Origin: Anagrus nilaparvatae
Taxonomy: Eukaryota; Arthropoda; Insecta; Hymenoptera; Mymaridae
Length of the DNA: 64,000 nt
Reading direction: 5' to 3'
Assembly (NCBI GenBank): GCA_022575985.1
Contig: JAKSXM010000007.1
Coordinates: 65,812,501-65,876,500, forward strand
Part shown: positions 46,361 to 59,000 of the stretch, piece by piece
Layout: every line of letters begins with the position of its first letter
Position numbering within the stretch: position 1 is the stretch's first letter
Translations under genes and position numbers: made by a program
Notes under the pieces: model-generated
The model's database searches: none
What the model saw: the letters and a program-made list of their open reading frames with translations, nothing else
What the model was told of the DNA's origin: nothing

Positions 46361-48076
46361 CTAGGAGTCTTTCTTTGCCAAAACAGCAATGGTGGGCAGG
46401 TCGGGTCATCGGATCGGGCTCAAAATTTTCCCATGTTTTTATAACATAAAGATAGGAAAATCCTGAAATTTTTAGCCTTCTAGGACTTAAGCAGCCCGAA
46501 TTATGGCCAATCAAACTCATTAGGCGGCTCTCGACCAGCGTTAGTGCTTTTCGGGAAAATGGTTAAAAATCATAAATACAAGCTTGAAAAAAAATTCTGA
46601 AAGAGCATATTTGTTGGGAAACCTTCAGTAAATCCATTTCTGCCATTAGTTTTTCGGAAAAACCCCGGGAAATTCCGGAAAATGGGAAAATGCGTTTTAA
46701 GAAAAATCGCAATATCTCATTTGCCGCCAATTTTTTTTTGAAAATTTTTTTTTCAAAATTTTTTTCAACCGAAATCCCATCGATCTGTACGAAAAAAAAT
46801 TTTGATTTCGGCCATTAAGGTCGATTTTAGCCTGTTTTAGAATAATTTCACATTTTCAATACTTCTTTATTTAATTTGACTTTTTTGCTTTCAGAATCGA
46901 ATAGCCAGGGAAAAAGTAGTCCTAAATAAAAAAAAAAATTACTATTTTTGATGAAAATTAACCAAGTTATGGACAAGTAAAGTCAAAAACTGTCAAAAAC
47001 TACCAATTTTATACTAATTCCAATTTTAGGCTCTAAAACGACATTATAACTTGAAAAATGCATAACTCGCTTAAATTTTATCGTAAAAAGAAAAGTTTTG
47101 GGTTATTATCGAGTGTTTTTTCCTTGGCTATTCTTTTATGCAAGAAAAAAATTAGTTTAGTCGTTAAAAAGTTTTTTTTTGTAAAAAACTAATGTAACAT
47201 GTTAAAAACTGTTTTTGATTATTATCATTTTTTAACAAAAAAAATAAATTTCTGTCAATAAAATTAATTTTTTTATTGGATAAACGAATAGTCAAAGAAA
47301 AAACACTCGATAATAATCCAAAACTTTTCTTTTTACGATAAAATTTAAGCGAGTTATGCATTTTTCAAGTTATAATGTCGTTTTGGAGCCTAAAATTGGA
47401 ATTAGTATAAAATTGGTAGTTTTTGACAGTATCTTTACTTGTCCATAACTTGGTTAATTTTCATCGAAAATAGTAATTTTTTTTTTTATTTAGGACTACT
47501 TTTTCCCTGGCTATTCGATTCTGAAAGCAAAAAAGTCAATTATTTTAACCCCTTACGGAAAATTAAATAAAGAAGTATTGAAAATGTGAAATTATTCTAA
47601 AACAGGCTAAAATCGAGCTTAATGGCCGAAATCAAAATTTTTTTTCGTACAGATCGATGGGATTTCGGTTGAAAAAAATTTTGAAAAAAAAATTTTGAAA
47701 AAAAAAATGGCGGCAAATGAGATATTGCGATTTTTCTTAAAACGCATTTTCCCATTTTCCGGAATTTCCCGGGGTTTTCCCGAAAAACTAATGGCAGAAA
47801 TGGATTTACTGAAGGTTTCCCAACATATATACTCTTTCAGAATTTTTTTTCAAGCTTGTATTTATGATTTTTAACCATTTTCCCGAAAAGCACTAACGCT
47901 GGTCGAGAGCCGCCTAATGAGTTTGATTGGCCATAATTCGGGCTGCTTAAGTCCTAGAAGGCTAAAAATTTCAGGATTTTCCTATCTTTATGTTATAAAA
48001 ACATGGGAAAAATTTGAGGCCGATCCAATGACCCGACCTGCCCACCATTGCTGTTTTGGCAAAGAAAGACTCCTAG
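46361..48076. mobile_element. 1.7-kb palindrome (long inverted repeat element)
   Basis: Arms of about 800 bp begin CTAGGAGTCTTTCTTTGCC on the left and end GGCAAAGAAAGACTCCTAG on the right. They remain alignable almost to the centre near 47218. Arm differences are modest and spread out, more than in the palindrome at 26211-28520. Blocks such as GGCGGCTCTCGACCAGCG and CTAATGGCAGAAATGG recur in inverted order. No transposase is seen. The open frame at 47164-47361 is a product of symmetry. It is likely a non-autonomous foldback element or hairpin RNA locus. Confidence 0.85.
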
Positions 48077-48079
48077 ATT

Positions 48080-50046
48080 AGTTACAAAAATTTTTTGCAA
48101 AAAAGTTTCATTAGATTTGAAACTAGTATCTTTGTAAAACTTTGAGTTCTAAAATTATTAAAAAATGTAAAGTCATCTTGACAAACCAGTTTATCAGGTC
48201 AGAAAATTTTCTAGCGTAATACACAGCATGTTACGAAAAATAGGTTGATAAGCCGATTGTTAGATAAAGCCATCGAGAAATAGTACCTATCTATACTATA
48301 TCTCGATGGATAAAGCACATAATAGGTGTAAACATGACCGTGAGTCAGCGTTGACGTCATAGACAAAATATTATTCTTAATATTTTGGAAAAATAAAAAA
48401 CTACTTCGTTTTAAGGGACTTGTTTCTATTTCTGCGTATACAATAAACCCATAGTAAGTTTCCATAAACTTTGCCTCAATTTTCGGATTTTTCGAAACTT
48501 AAGTCCCTTTTTTTCAGGCAAATTTTAGATATTTCTGAAACTCTATGCAAGAAAAAGAAGCATGAAAAGAAAAATTATAGAATAAGGATATTTTTTTTAA
48601 TTATATGCGACATCATATTATGTTATCGATGATTAAATTGATACCTATTACATTTTATTGGATTTTTTCGGAAAGTGCTTCTGAAAAATTTAAAATTTGC
48701 CTGAAAAAACAGCCTTCAATAAACTTTTCTAAAAAATCCAAATCTCGAAACGGAATTTTCAATCGGTGACAAAAAAATCTGGTCCCAGAAAATGTGAGCA
48801 AAATCTGCCCAAAAATCCCGCAGATCCCAGAAATTCAATTGCTTTCATTAATTTTTTTACTAGAATAACCCAAGTTTCAGTTAAATCCGTAAAATTCCAA
48901 AAAAAAACAAAAATCAACTAAATACTGAAAATTTATCTCAGAACTACCCATATACCATTACAACAAGATTTTAATGTATGTATTTCACGGTAACTACGCG
49001 ACAAGTATAATAGCCCTTAAAATAAACACTTACATTCGAATCGATTAGGAAAATTACTTAAACTCCACTAAATTTAAATATCAATATAAATCAATAAATA
49101 GGTAACCAATAATTTTCAAAGAAAAAAAATTAATATTTTTTTATTAAATTTGATAAAATCATATACAAATTATTTACAATTCTAAAAAAATTTTTTAATA
49201 CTTTACATAAAATTAAAATTAATCTTTAAATATATAAATGTACAATTATTAATTTTAAAATCCTAAATTAAAAGGCGAAATAAAATTTTAATTAAAAAAA
49301 TAGTAAATATTTGATTATTTTATGCTAAAAAATTGCATATTTGGAAGCAGTTCAATAAAATAGTAATTAATTAATAATTATTTTTGTACAATTAATATAA
49401 TTTCATAATATATTTGATTGTTAAATTACATTATTTTTTGATTTGTTATTTTTCATTTTCAAGTCATCTTAAACACACTTAAAAATTTTATTGTCATTTT
49501 AATTGAAAAAAAATTTATAACAATTAATTAATATTATTAAAAAATATATATATATATTTTCTAAGTATTATTATCATTATTTATAAGTACAACAAATGTA
49601 AAATTCTCTTTTAAAATATATCATGCAAATTAAAAAAAATTCTTTGCATTTATTTAAAAATTATATATTTTTAAGGAACACTTTATTTCATGTTTTCTTG
49701 AAGATTAAAACTCCAAAAATAAAAAAGTAGAGATAAAAAAATGCAATTTGTTCATGATAAGTAATTACGTAAGATTAAACGTTCTTGGAATGTTATTTTT
49801 TTTAAAAAAAGAGTGAAGGATCTCAAACACTAACTAACGATTCTTCACTTTAATACGTATTTCTATTTATAACGAAGGTAATCAATGGCATAAAATATTG
49901 TAAATAACCTGCACTAGGTAAAATACAATACAAAAAAAATAATCAGTGTCTTAAAATTAATTTTAAAATATACAATTGGCGAAAAAAAATTCGACTATCT
50001 TAAAATTAATTATTGTCAAAATCTAAAAAAGTCTGTAAAAAAAATT
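48080..50046. other. AT-rich 3' flank of the third tetraspanin
   Basis: Contains a small stem at about 48268-48310 (CATCGAGAAATAG against CTATATCTCGATG) and AT-rich sequence. The 3' UTR and poly(A) site of the tetraspanin should lie at its upper end; AATAAA occurs at 49682-49687 on the minus strand. Confidence 0.4.
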
Positions 50047-53000
50047 TTAAATTTTCATTGGTGGGCCATTTCTTTGTGGTGGTAATGGACGTAAATTAAC
50101 TTTTTCGTTCATATTTGGTAATTGATACAATTTATGATTTGTATTTGATAATGGACGTAGTCGATTATTTTCATTCATATTTGGATTTTCATGTTCGATT
50201 GTTATGTCACCACGGGATGATGCTGTTGTTGATGACATATTTGATCTTCTTATTGATTTCATTATTTCGTCACGTCTTCTATCGATGCTTTCTGATATAC
50301 CTTTGGCGTAACATAAGGAAAGACCAATTATCAGTGCCTGGAAAATAAACAAAAAAAAGATTTTTTTAGAACCTTGAGAATTTATAAGTGACCGGAAATT
50401 TTTTTAATTTTTAATTAATAATGGATTAGATTATTTTTTAATGATAATAAATAATGATAATTTTCACGGAAGTATTTTAATTTTTCAATCTTATTTTTTT
50501 AAAATTATTTTATATTTATCAATTTTTAAGTGCAGTTGATAGTATCACTGATAAAAATTTAATTAAAAATAAAGAATTTTAAAATTATTTATTTACTATC
50601 AGGTAGCTGAATTTTGCTTGAATAAGAGGTTTGCATGGGTCCGAATTTTAAACATTTTTTTGGATAATTTGAAACTAAATAAAAAATTATTAGACACGTA
50701 TTTTTTTGTTTTCCAAAAACATGAAAATTAAAAAAGTAATGATGTCACACTTACCGAATATAAATAGAGTGTGACACCTCTGAATTTTCGTAATTTCAAA
50801 AAATAAAAAAATACGTGTCTAATATTTTCATCAAAATTTTGACCCATGCATTTACTTGAAAATCAATTCAAGCAAAGTAAATTAGTAAGTGTTGTTAATT
50901 TAGATGATAGAGAATATAATTATTGATGTGATTAAAAAATAATATGTCTATTATTTTAGAAATGATTCAATTTTTTTTTTTATCGCGTATGTGTCGTACT
51001 TCTATAATTAGTAATAATTAACTAATTTAATTTTATGACTTATGATGACACTTTTTTATGCACTTTGTCATCATATTATTATATTGTTCTATTATTAATG
51101 AATTTCAGAAATATTTCTCATTAAAAAAAAAAATTTTTTAGTGATTTTAAAATCAACCTATGGTATGATTAGAAAAAGGTTCAAATTTTTTTTAAATTTG
51201 CTTATTACGCATTTTTTTATATATGTGACTTCTAAAAAAAATTCGTGTAAAATATTGGAATCTGCAAAAGTATTTATTAATTATACATTTATAATAAATG
51301 AATCAGATTTGGAGTGTTGTTCGGTTCCAGAAAGTCTTATATATTATAATTATTGATTTAAGGACGCTCTGCTTTCCGAACAAAATAAACGGCGACGTGC
51401 CGCCCTAATGTCACGCAGCCCACCGGCGTGACAGCCCTTAGGTGGGCCTCCGCCGAGCCGCGTTACTTATGGTTTCAATTTGAAAATATTCCAAATCAAA
51501 AAACTTAAAAAGTCTCAAGAATCGACGGGCATGGTACTTTTAACCAGTTGTAGCATAATCTCGGGATATTTCGTAAAAATAAACTATTTTTTTGTATATC
51601 AATTCCCATATTTTTAAATTTCGAAAAGGAGAGCAAGTCGAAAAAAAAGTTGATAGCCTAAGAAATTCATAGGTATAACTTTATTTTTCTCCAAATAATT
51701 AGGTTTTCTTGCATAGTATAGAACAAAAATGTTTTAAAACAATATTTTAGCAGAAAGGAGCTAGATTGTTTTCTTGTCAGTGACCAAAAAGGCACATATT
51801 TCACTGCCACTGTGCTGCCAGCAAAGATTTTTTTCCGGCTGACGAAGAAAAGTTCTATTGGCCATAAAAAACGAATGCTTCAAATCGCAGTTTACTAACC
51901 TTGGCTTCGACTCGTAAGATAATTTACGTTCGGTTTGGTCCAATTTTTATTTTTTGTTATAATTTTGTTTTAAAGCAATTAATTTTTCAAATATGTAACC
52001 CATTTTAACATGGAACATGTTTATAGGGAGGGGGTACTTCAGAATTGGAAAATTAAGGGGGGGTCAAATATGTCCTTTTTAAGGGGGGGAGGTCAAATTT
52101 GTCCTTTTTAAGGGGGGGGGGTCAAATTTGTCCTTTTTAAGGGGGGGGGTAAAATATGTCCTTTTTAAGGGGGGGGGGACAAATGGGACTTAGAATATTT
52201 TCGATTTAGGGACCTTTGGTGCAGAAGTACTTAGGGAGCATTGGTGCAGAAGTACCTAGGGAGCATTGGTTCAGAAGTACCTAGGGACCTATGGTGCAGA
52301 AGCCCCTAAAGACCTTTGGTACAGAAGTACCTAGGGATCTATGGTGCAGAAGTCTCTAAAGACCTTTGGTGCAGAAGTACTTAGGGAGTATTGGCGCAGA
52401 AGTCCCTAAAGACCTTTGGTGCAGAAGTACCTAGGGACCTATGGTGCAGAAGTCCCTAAAGACCTTTGGTGCAGAAGTATCTAGGGACCTATGGTGCAGA
52501 AGTCCCTAAAGACCTTTGGTGCAGAAGTACGTAGGGACCATTGGTGCAGAAGTACCTAGGGAGCATTGGTTCAGAAGCACCTAGGGACCTATGGTGCAGA
52601 AGCCCCTAAAGACCTTTGGTACAGAAGTACCTAGGGACCTATGGTGCAGAAGTCTCTAAAGACCTTTGGTGCAGAAGTACTTAGGGAGCATTGGTGCAGA
52701 AGTCCCTAAAGACCTTTGGTGCAGAAGTACCTAGGGACCTATGGTGCAGAAGTCCCTAAAGACCTTTGGTGCAGAAGTATCTAGGGACCTATGGTGCAGA
52801 AGTCCCTAAAGACCTTTGGTGCAGAAGTACGTAGGGACCATTGGTGCAGAAGTACCTAGGGAGCATTGGTTCAGAAGCACCTAGGGACCTATGGTGCAGA
52901 AGCCCCTAAAGACCTTTGGTACAGAAGTACCTAGGGACCTATGGTGCAGAAGTCTCTAAAGACCTTTGGTGCAGAAGTACTTAAGGAGCATTGGTGCAGA

Positions 53001-56000
53001 AGTCCCTAAAGACCTTTGGTGCAGAAGTACTTAGGAAGCATTGGTGCAGAAGTACCTAGGGACCTATGGTGCAGAAGTCCCTAAAGACCTTTGGTGCAGA
53101 AGTACCTAGGGACCATTGGTGCAGAAGTCTCTAAAGAACTAGTGCAGAAATACTTGGATATAAATATTGCTATTATGAACAGAATAGATACTTTATTATC
53201 AGTGTTAGTTATTAGTGAACATGTTCCATGCTCGTTGGTTGTGTAGTTACACAAACCGGTCATAAGTTTTTTAATAACATTTCATTTAAATGGATAAATT
53301 ATTTTAAATTATTAAATTTTCTTAATCACTCAGCGATTTCGGTGTACCGGTCAGAGCGTCCTTAAAAATTAAAATATAAATTACCAAATAAAAATGTTAT
53401 CAATGCATTACTGATCAATACATTACTGTTACTTGTTTTTATTAATTTATGACCAGCATAAATTTACAATATTTGCAGAATATATATTGGCCTAATATTG
53501 AACTTTTAATGTTTATTTATTTATTGTTTAAAATATTTTTTCCTGGGTTTGGCTTGCAAGCATTTATTTTAGGCATATAAAAATTAATTTCGAAGGCAAT
53601 ATCATTCATAAATCATGATAAATAAAATTTTTAAATCCAAGATTTTATTATTTTCTTTTTTTAGTCTTCGTGGTGCAAAGAATAAAATTATAATTCGAGA
53701 TGGAAGAAACTTTTTCTTTTATTTTAAGTGTTTCATTTACTGATAAAATTTATTATTCTTACAAGTTTGTGTAAATTTTAAAAAAATCATAAACTATTTT
53801 TATATTACTAGTCTGCCAATTTTACCAGATTATTATTTTTTTTTTCAATTATTCTTGCAACTGAATTGAGCACAAATTCGTGTAATTAGTTGAGCCCCTA
53901 TACAGTAGTTTAATTTTTTGCTGATAGGTCCATGAAATATTCCAATGAGTACTTTTGGGTCGCTGAATGCGAGTAGGAAACACGTTTATAGCGAAAACGG
54001 ATCAGTTGCCTGCAATAGGAATTTTAAGGCTATTTTTTGCGGATTTTAAAATATTTTTTTCGGTTACTTATATATTTTGGTCGCTGAACACGAATATATT
54101 GTGCGCAAATAGCTCATTTTTAGTAAAAACAAACAACACACTCGTGTTCAGTGAACAAAAAACAAAAGTAAATGATAAAAATCTTGAAAACCCTGCAAAA
54201 ATATAGCCTCAAAATGTCTATTGCAGGCAATTAGACCATTTTCAGTAAAAACAGACTTTGTATTCGTATTCAGCAACCCAAAAAACAAAAATTCTTATTA
54301 TACAATTTTATGGACTTATCAACGAAAAAAAGTATTTACGATAAAGGATGGTTCAGGCCTACACTAGTTTATAAAAGGGAGTTTATAATATTAGACAAAT
54401 TAATGTAGCAGCCTATTATTACACAAAATTCAAAGTTTTACACGATAAACAAGTAGTTGTATGTTTCTACACTTTGTAAATCAATCATTTTAGACTTGGA
54501 GTTTATAAAGTTTATTAACATGGAACATGTTTATAGGGAGGGGGTACTTCAGAACTGGAAAATTAAGGGGGGGGGGGGTCAAATTTGTCCTTTTTAAGGG
54601 GGGGGGGGGGGTCAAATATGTCCTTTTTAAGGGGGGGGGGGGTCAAATTTGTCCTTTTTAAGGGGGGGTCAAATATGTCCTTTTTAAGGGGGGGGGGGTC
54701 AAATTTGTCCTTTTTAAGGGGGGGGTCAAATATGTCCTTTTTAAGGGGGGGGGGGGTCAAATTTGTCCTTTTTAAGGGGGGGGGGTCAAATTTGTCCTTT
54801 TTAAGGGGGGGGGGTCAAATGGGACTTAGAATATTTTCGATTTAGGGACCTTTGGTGCAGAAGTACTTAGGGAGCATTGGTGCAGAAGTACCTAGGGACC
54901 TATGGTGCAAAAGTCTCTAAAGACCTTTGGTGCAGAAGTACTTAGGGAGCATTGGTGCAGAAGTCCCTAAAGACCTTTGGTGCAGAAGTACCTAGGGACC
55001 TATGGTGCAGGAGTCTCTAAAGACCTTTGGTGCAGAAGTACTTAGGAAGCATTGGTGTAGAAGTACCTAGGGACCTATGGTGCAGAAGTCCCTAAAGACC
55101 TTTGGTGCAGAAGTACCTAGGGTGCAGAAGTCTCTAAAGACCTTTGGTGCAGAAGTACCTAGGGACCTATGGTGCAGAAGTTCCTAAAGACCTTTGGTGC
55201 AGAAATAACTAGAAACCTTAGGTGCAGAAGTCCCTAAAGACCTTTGGTGTAGAAGTACCTAGGGACCTATGGTGCAGGAGTCTCTAAAGACCTTTGGTGC
55301 AGAAGTACTTAGGAAGCATTGGTGTAGAAGTACCTAGGGACCTATGGTGCAGAAGTCCCTAAAGACCTTTGGTGCAGAAGTCTCTTAAGACCTTTGGTGC
55401 AGAAGTACCTAGGGACCTATGGTGCAGAAGTCCCTAAAGACCTTTGGTGCAGAAATAACTAGAAACCTTAGGTGCAGAAGTCCCTAAAGACCTTTGGTGC
55501 AGAAGTACCTAGGGTGCAGAAGTCTCTAACGACCTTTGGTGCAGAAGTATCTAGGGACCTATGGTGCAGAAGTCCCTAAAGACCTTTGGTGCAGAAGTAC
55601 CTAGGGACCATTGGTGCAGAAGTCTCTAAAGAACTTTAGTGCAGAAATACTTGGATATAAATAGGTCAAATTTGTCCTAAGTATATATAAATAAATAAAA
55701 TACTTTTAAAAGACTTTGAAAAATCTGGGCTTAAGGACTTAGGATAATACAGGTTTATGGACTTAGAATAATATCGATTTAGGGACTTGGAATAAATCAG
55801 GTTCAGGGACTTATAATAATTCAGGTTTAGGGAATCGAAATAGTTTGGGTTTAGAATCTTAAAAAATAGTAAGGTGATAATTACAAATTACAACAATAGA
55901 AAATTGTATTGTAATGTTGAGTAACATTTGTATTATATCTAGTCCTCATTTGGAAGTAAACATGTTCCATGCATTTTGGTTGTGTTTACACAAACCGGTT

Positions 56001-59000
56001 ATAAGTTTTTTTAAATAATATCGCATAAACCATTGAAAACTTTTAAACAAGCGCCTATTATACAAGTTATATGAACTGTTTGAATGAAACTTAAAAGGCT
56101 TCCGAAATGGCTTCTTTTTAAGTTTTTTCTCGGGTTACAATAAATATTTAAATACCATAGTAAAACTCAACGCAATTTCTGAAAATTATATAAATAGCTT
56201 ATAAGTGTTAATTTAAAATATCTTTTCCAAATATTGAAAAAATTATTTTTAATAATTAATATCACGTAAATTTTCTTTAAAAAAAAGAATTAAAAAAAAA
56301 TTATATTTTTATAAATCAGTACCTCCCCTTAATTAAAGGATTTATTTTTACAAATTAAATTAAATCTATTAATTAAATCTATCAATCCATGCATAAGAAA
56401 TTTTTGATTAGCATTTTTTAAAGGTTAATACACTTTGACTTTTTAAATTTAATTAAAAAAAGAATATCGGTTTTTCTAAGAAAAAAGTACAAAATTTTTT
56501 AGTTAATACTTTGTTGCGATTGTGCGTCAAGCATACAAACTCTGATCTGAAAAATATTATGACGCATTTTTTAAATTGATAATCAAATAAATCGCAGTTT
56601 TCATTTTCATTATTTTAATTGTAGGTTAGTAACTTTAATGAACTTTTCGAATCGCAAAAGATCTACTTTTTTTAACCATCAGGAAGGAGATAAGGCTTTG
56701 AAAGTATATTGAAAAGTAAAACAATAAAATTTTCATCTACAGCCTTTATTCACCTGCATAATGCAATTCACAAAATAAATCTATTATGATCAATGGAGTC
56801 ACGGTCAATTATTTTCAGACATTACGATGATAGACTTTAGGTAGGTACAATATTTATTGAATCGAAAAAATTTTCCTCTCTGGTGACCACGTGAAAATGA
56901 AAATAAAAAAGACGTTTTAAAATTTTTATGTAGCAGAAAAATTATTTAAAAAATCAACTTTGCACCTGCATGAATAATTCAAGGTGTAAATTTTCGATTA
57001 ACACAATTTTGTCATTATTTTACATTGCTCAAAAATAAAGTTTTTTACTAAAATCGACGCTAAAATCTATCTTACTGAAAATTTCATCAAGGGAAAAAGC
57101 CTTATTTTGAAAAAATTATCAATTATACATGATTATGTAAAATGCCATTTGAGTTCCTTGAGTAATAAAGTTACCAAATTTGGTTTACTTCTAAAAAGTA
57201 CAATCGATTTTTTGAAATTAAAAAATTTTTTTAAGGAGTTAGAAGGGTAAATAAAAATGATGACAGAACTGAATGAAACTGGAAAATTATTAAATTTAAA
57301 CATTTTTAAAGTTGAATAGAACTTGAATTTACCTTTGTTACCACATTAAATTTCATTTTATTGCAAATTAAAAATAGGCAGTTTAACATTGCTCTTATGG
57401 AAATTCATATTTGGAGCTTACAAAAAGTATGATAGTGATGACACAGGGAGATGAAACTAATTTAATATCATAAATAAATTGTCAAAGATTATATTTCCAA
57501 TTTATTTTATCTAGGTTACCACATTCAATCATTAATTATTCGGTAAAAACCAAGTTTTAGTAAGTAACATAACCTAAAATAATAATGTTTTTTCATAATT
57601 TATAAAATTAAAATAACTTTTTTTTGCAATAATATTACATATATACACATTTTTAAATATTTTTACGACTAATTTTATTTTAAACTGCAAATTATTTAAA
57701 AAAAATAGCGTCGGTAATGTAGATATTGACTCAAATTTTCTATTTACCCTCCTAACTCCTTAAGTACAGTATTTATATCACTCAAATTAATTAAACAAAT
57801 TTTTCAAAAAATATGGATATTATATTCGTTAAAAACAAATTCTCAAAGACAAAAATAAGGCTAGTAGAAATAGAAAGAGTGAATATTAAGTAATAATTAT
57901 TCCATTAATGGATTTCTGTGAGTTGAATTTGAAGTTGTAGATGTTCCATATAAACAAATATTATTTATTATAAGAGTTTCAAATTATGTGAACGAACCTT
58001 GTAATAAAAGCTTGTAAAAGTGGCATTTTTAATACTCAAAAAAACTCTGATACTCAAAATCAAATTAAATAATTTAAAAACAAATATAAAAACAAAAAAT
58101 ATACAATTTAAAATATAAATTAAAAATCTGCATTATCATTTAGAGACTTTGAATAATAATTAAAAATTTTTTATTTCAACAAATTGAATAAAATTATAAC
58201 CAAGACTATAAATTTAAAAAAAGAAAAACAAATCAGCTTATAAAAAAATATAATAATAATTTATATTAAATTACAATCGTGCAATTAAATGATTCATAAT
58301 TTTATTTTTTTTAAAATTTTTATGCAAGAGAATTTGATTCCTTTTTGCTACTTTATCTGAATTATTGATAAATAAAATATGAGTCAATTTTAATATCAAT
58401 TTATACTTTTGATAATAATAGATTATTATTTACAGGTATTTCTGCACATTTAAGGGCAATGAAGTTTTCAGTTATTTATTGTTAGTTTATAATAAGTAAA
58501 TTATATATGGGTTATTTGCAGAATAAAAGTGACTTAGGCTAAAATTAGAATTAGAAAAACAGCTGTTTATCTTGTTTTTTAGATTTACTTCTGGATCTTT
58601 TTAAAATTTATGTTGATCTTGAAATTATATGGCATGTAAATTTACTGGAATTTACATCAGACATGACATGAATGTTATAAAATAAAAATACGGAAGTAAG
58701 TATCCGGTGAAAGAAATATTATATAAATAACAGGCGAGAAATTAAGAAACTTAACACTAGTGGGTTATTTATGATGTTCCTTACATTTTAGGATTAATTA
58801 TTATCCATAAAATCGTGGTTTTGTGTACCAAAAATTTTCAGTTTTTTATTTTTGAATTATCACTGACGCACCTTTCAGCGCACAAAGGCGCACATTGAAT
58901 TGTGCGTCAAGTGGACCACCCCTTGTTTTTACCTCTTATGGTTTAAATTTTTATTCTCGAATATAGGAAAAATACAGAAAATCTGAATAGCTTATAAATA

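Larger units (their letters stand above)
52007..53277. repeat. Poly-G / 25-bp minisatellite element, copy 1
   Basis: Starts AACATGGAACATGTTTATAG and ends after GAACATGTTCCATGC ... ACACAAACCGGTCATAAG, so the outermost bases are partly inverted. Inside are a G-run array and then a long minisatellite. The same order recurs at 54517-56017, which shows that the whole assembly moved or duplicated as one unit. Confidence 0.75.
51357..53366. mobile_element. Composite DNA element with TTTAAGGACGCTCTG termini
   Basis: TTTAAGGACGCTCTG (51357-51371) and its exact complement CAGAGCGTCCTTAAA (53352-53366) bound a 2-kb unit. The left part has a GC-rich stretch (51390-51465). The middle carries a relic of the CpG-rich foldback family (51765-51945), then a complete copy of the poly-G/minisatellite element (52007-53277). 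No transposase frame was found, so it is a non-autonomous carrier with nested insertions. Confidence 0.6.
54517..56017. repeat. Poly-G / 25-bp minisatellite element, copy 2
   Basis: Same start (AACATGGAACATGTTTATAG) and end (ACACAAACCGGTTATAAG) as copy 1, but without the TTTAAGGACGCTCTG outer termini. It has more G-run units, and a tail at 55735-55860 of another short tandem repeat related to GGACTTAGAATAATATCG that is lacking in copy 1. Confidence 0.75.

Noticed and set aside
52211..53155. Regular repeats resembling a CRISPR array.
   Set aside because: The units are contiguous variants with no unique spacers, and the genome is eukaryotic. It is a minisatellite.
54563..54845. Proline-rich (minus) and glycine-rich (plus) repetitive open frames.
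   Set aside because: Produced by the G-run tandem array, with run lengths that vary and would shift the frame. Not a gene.
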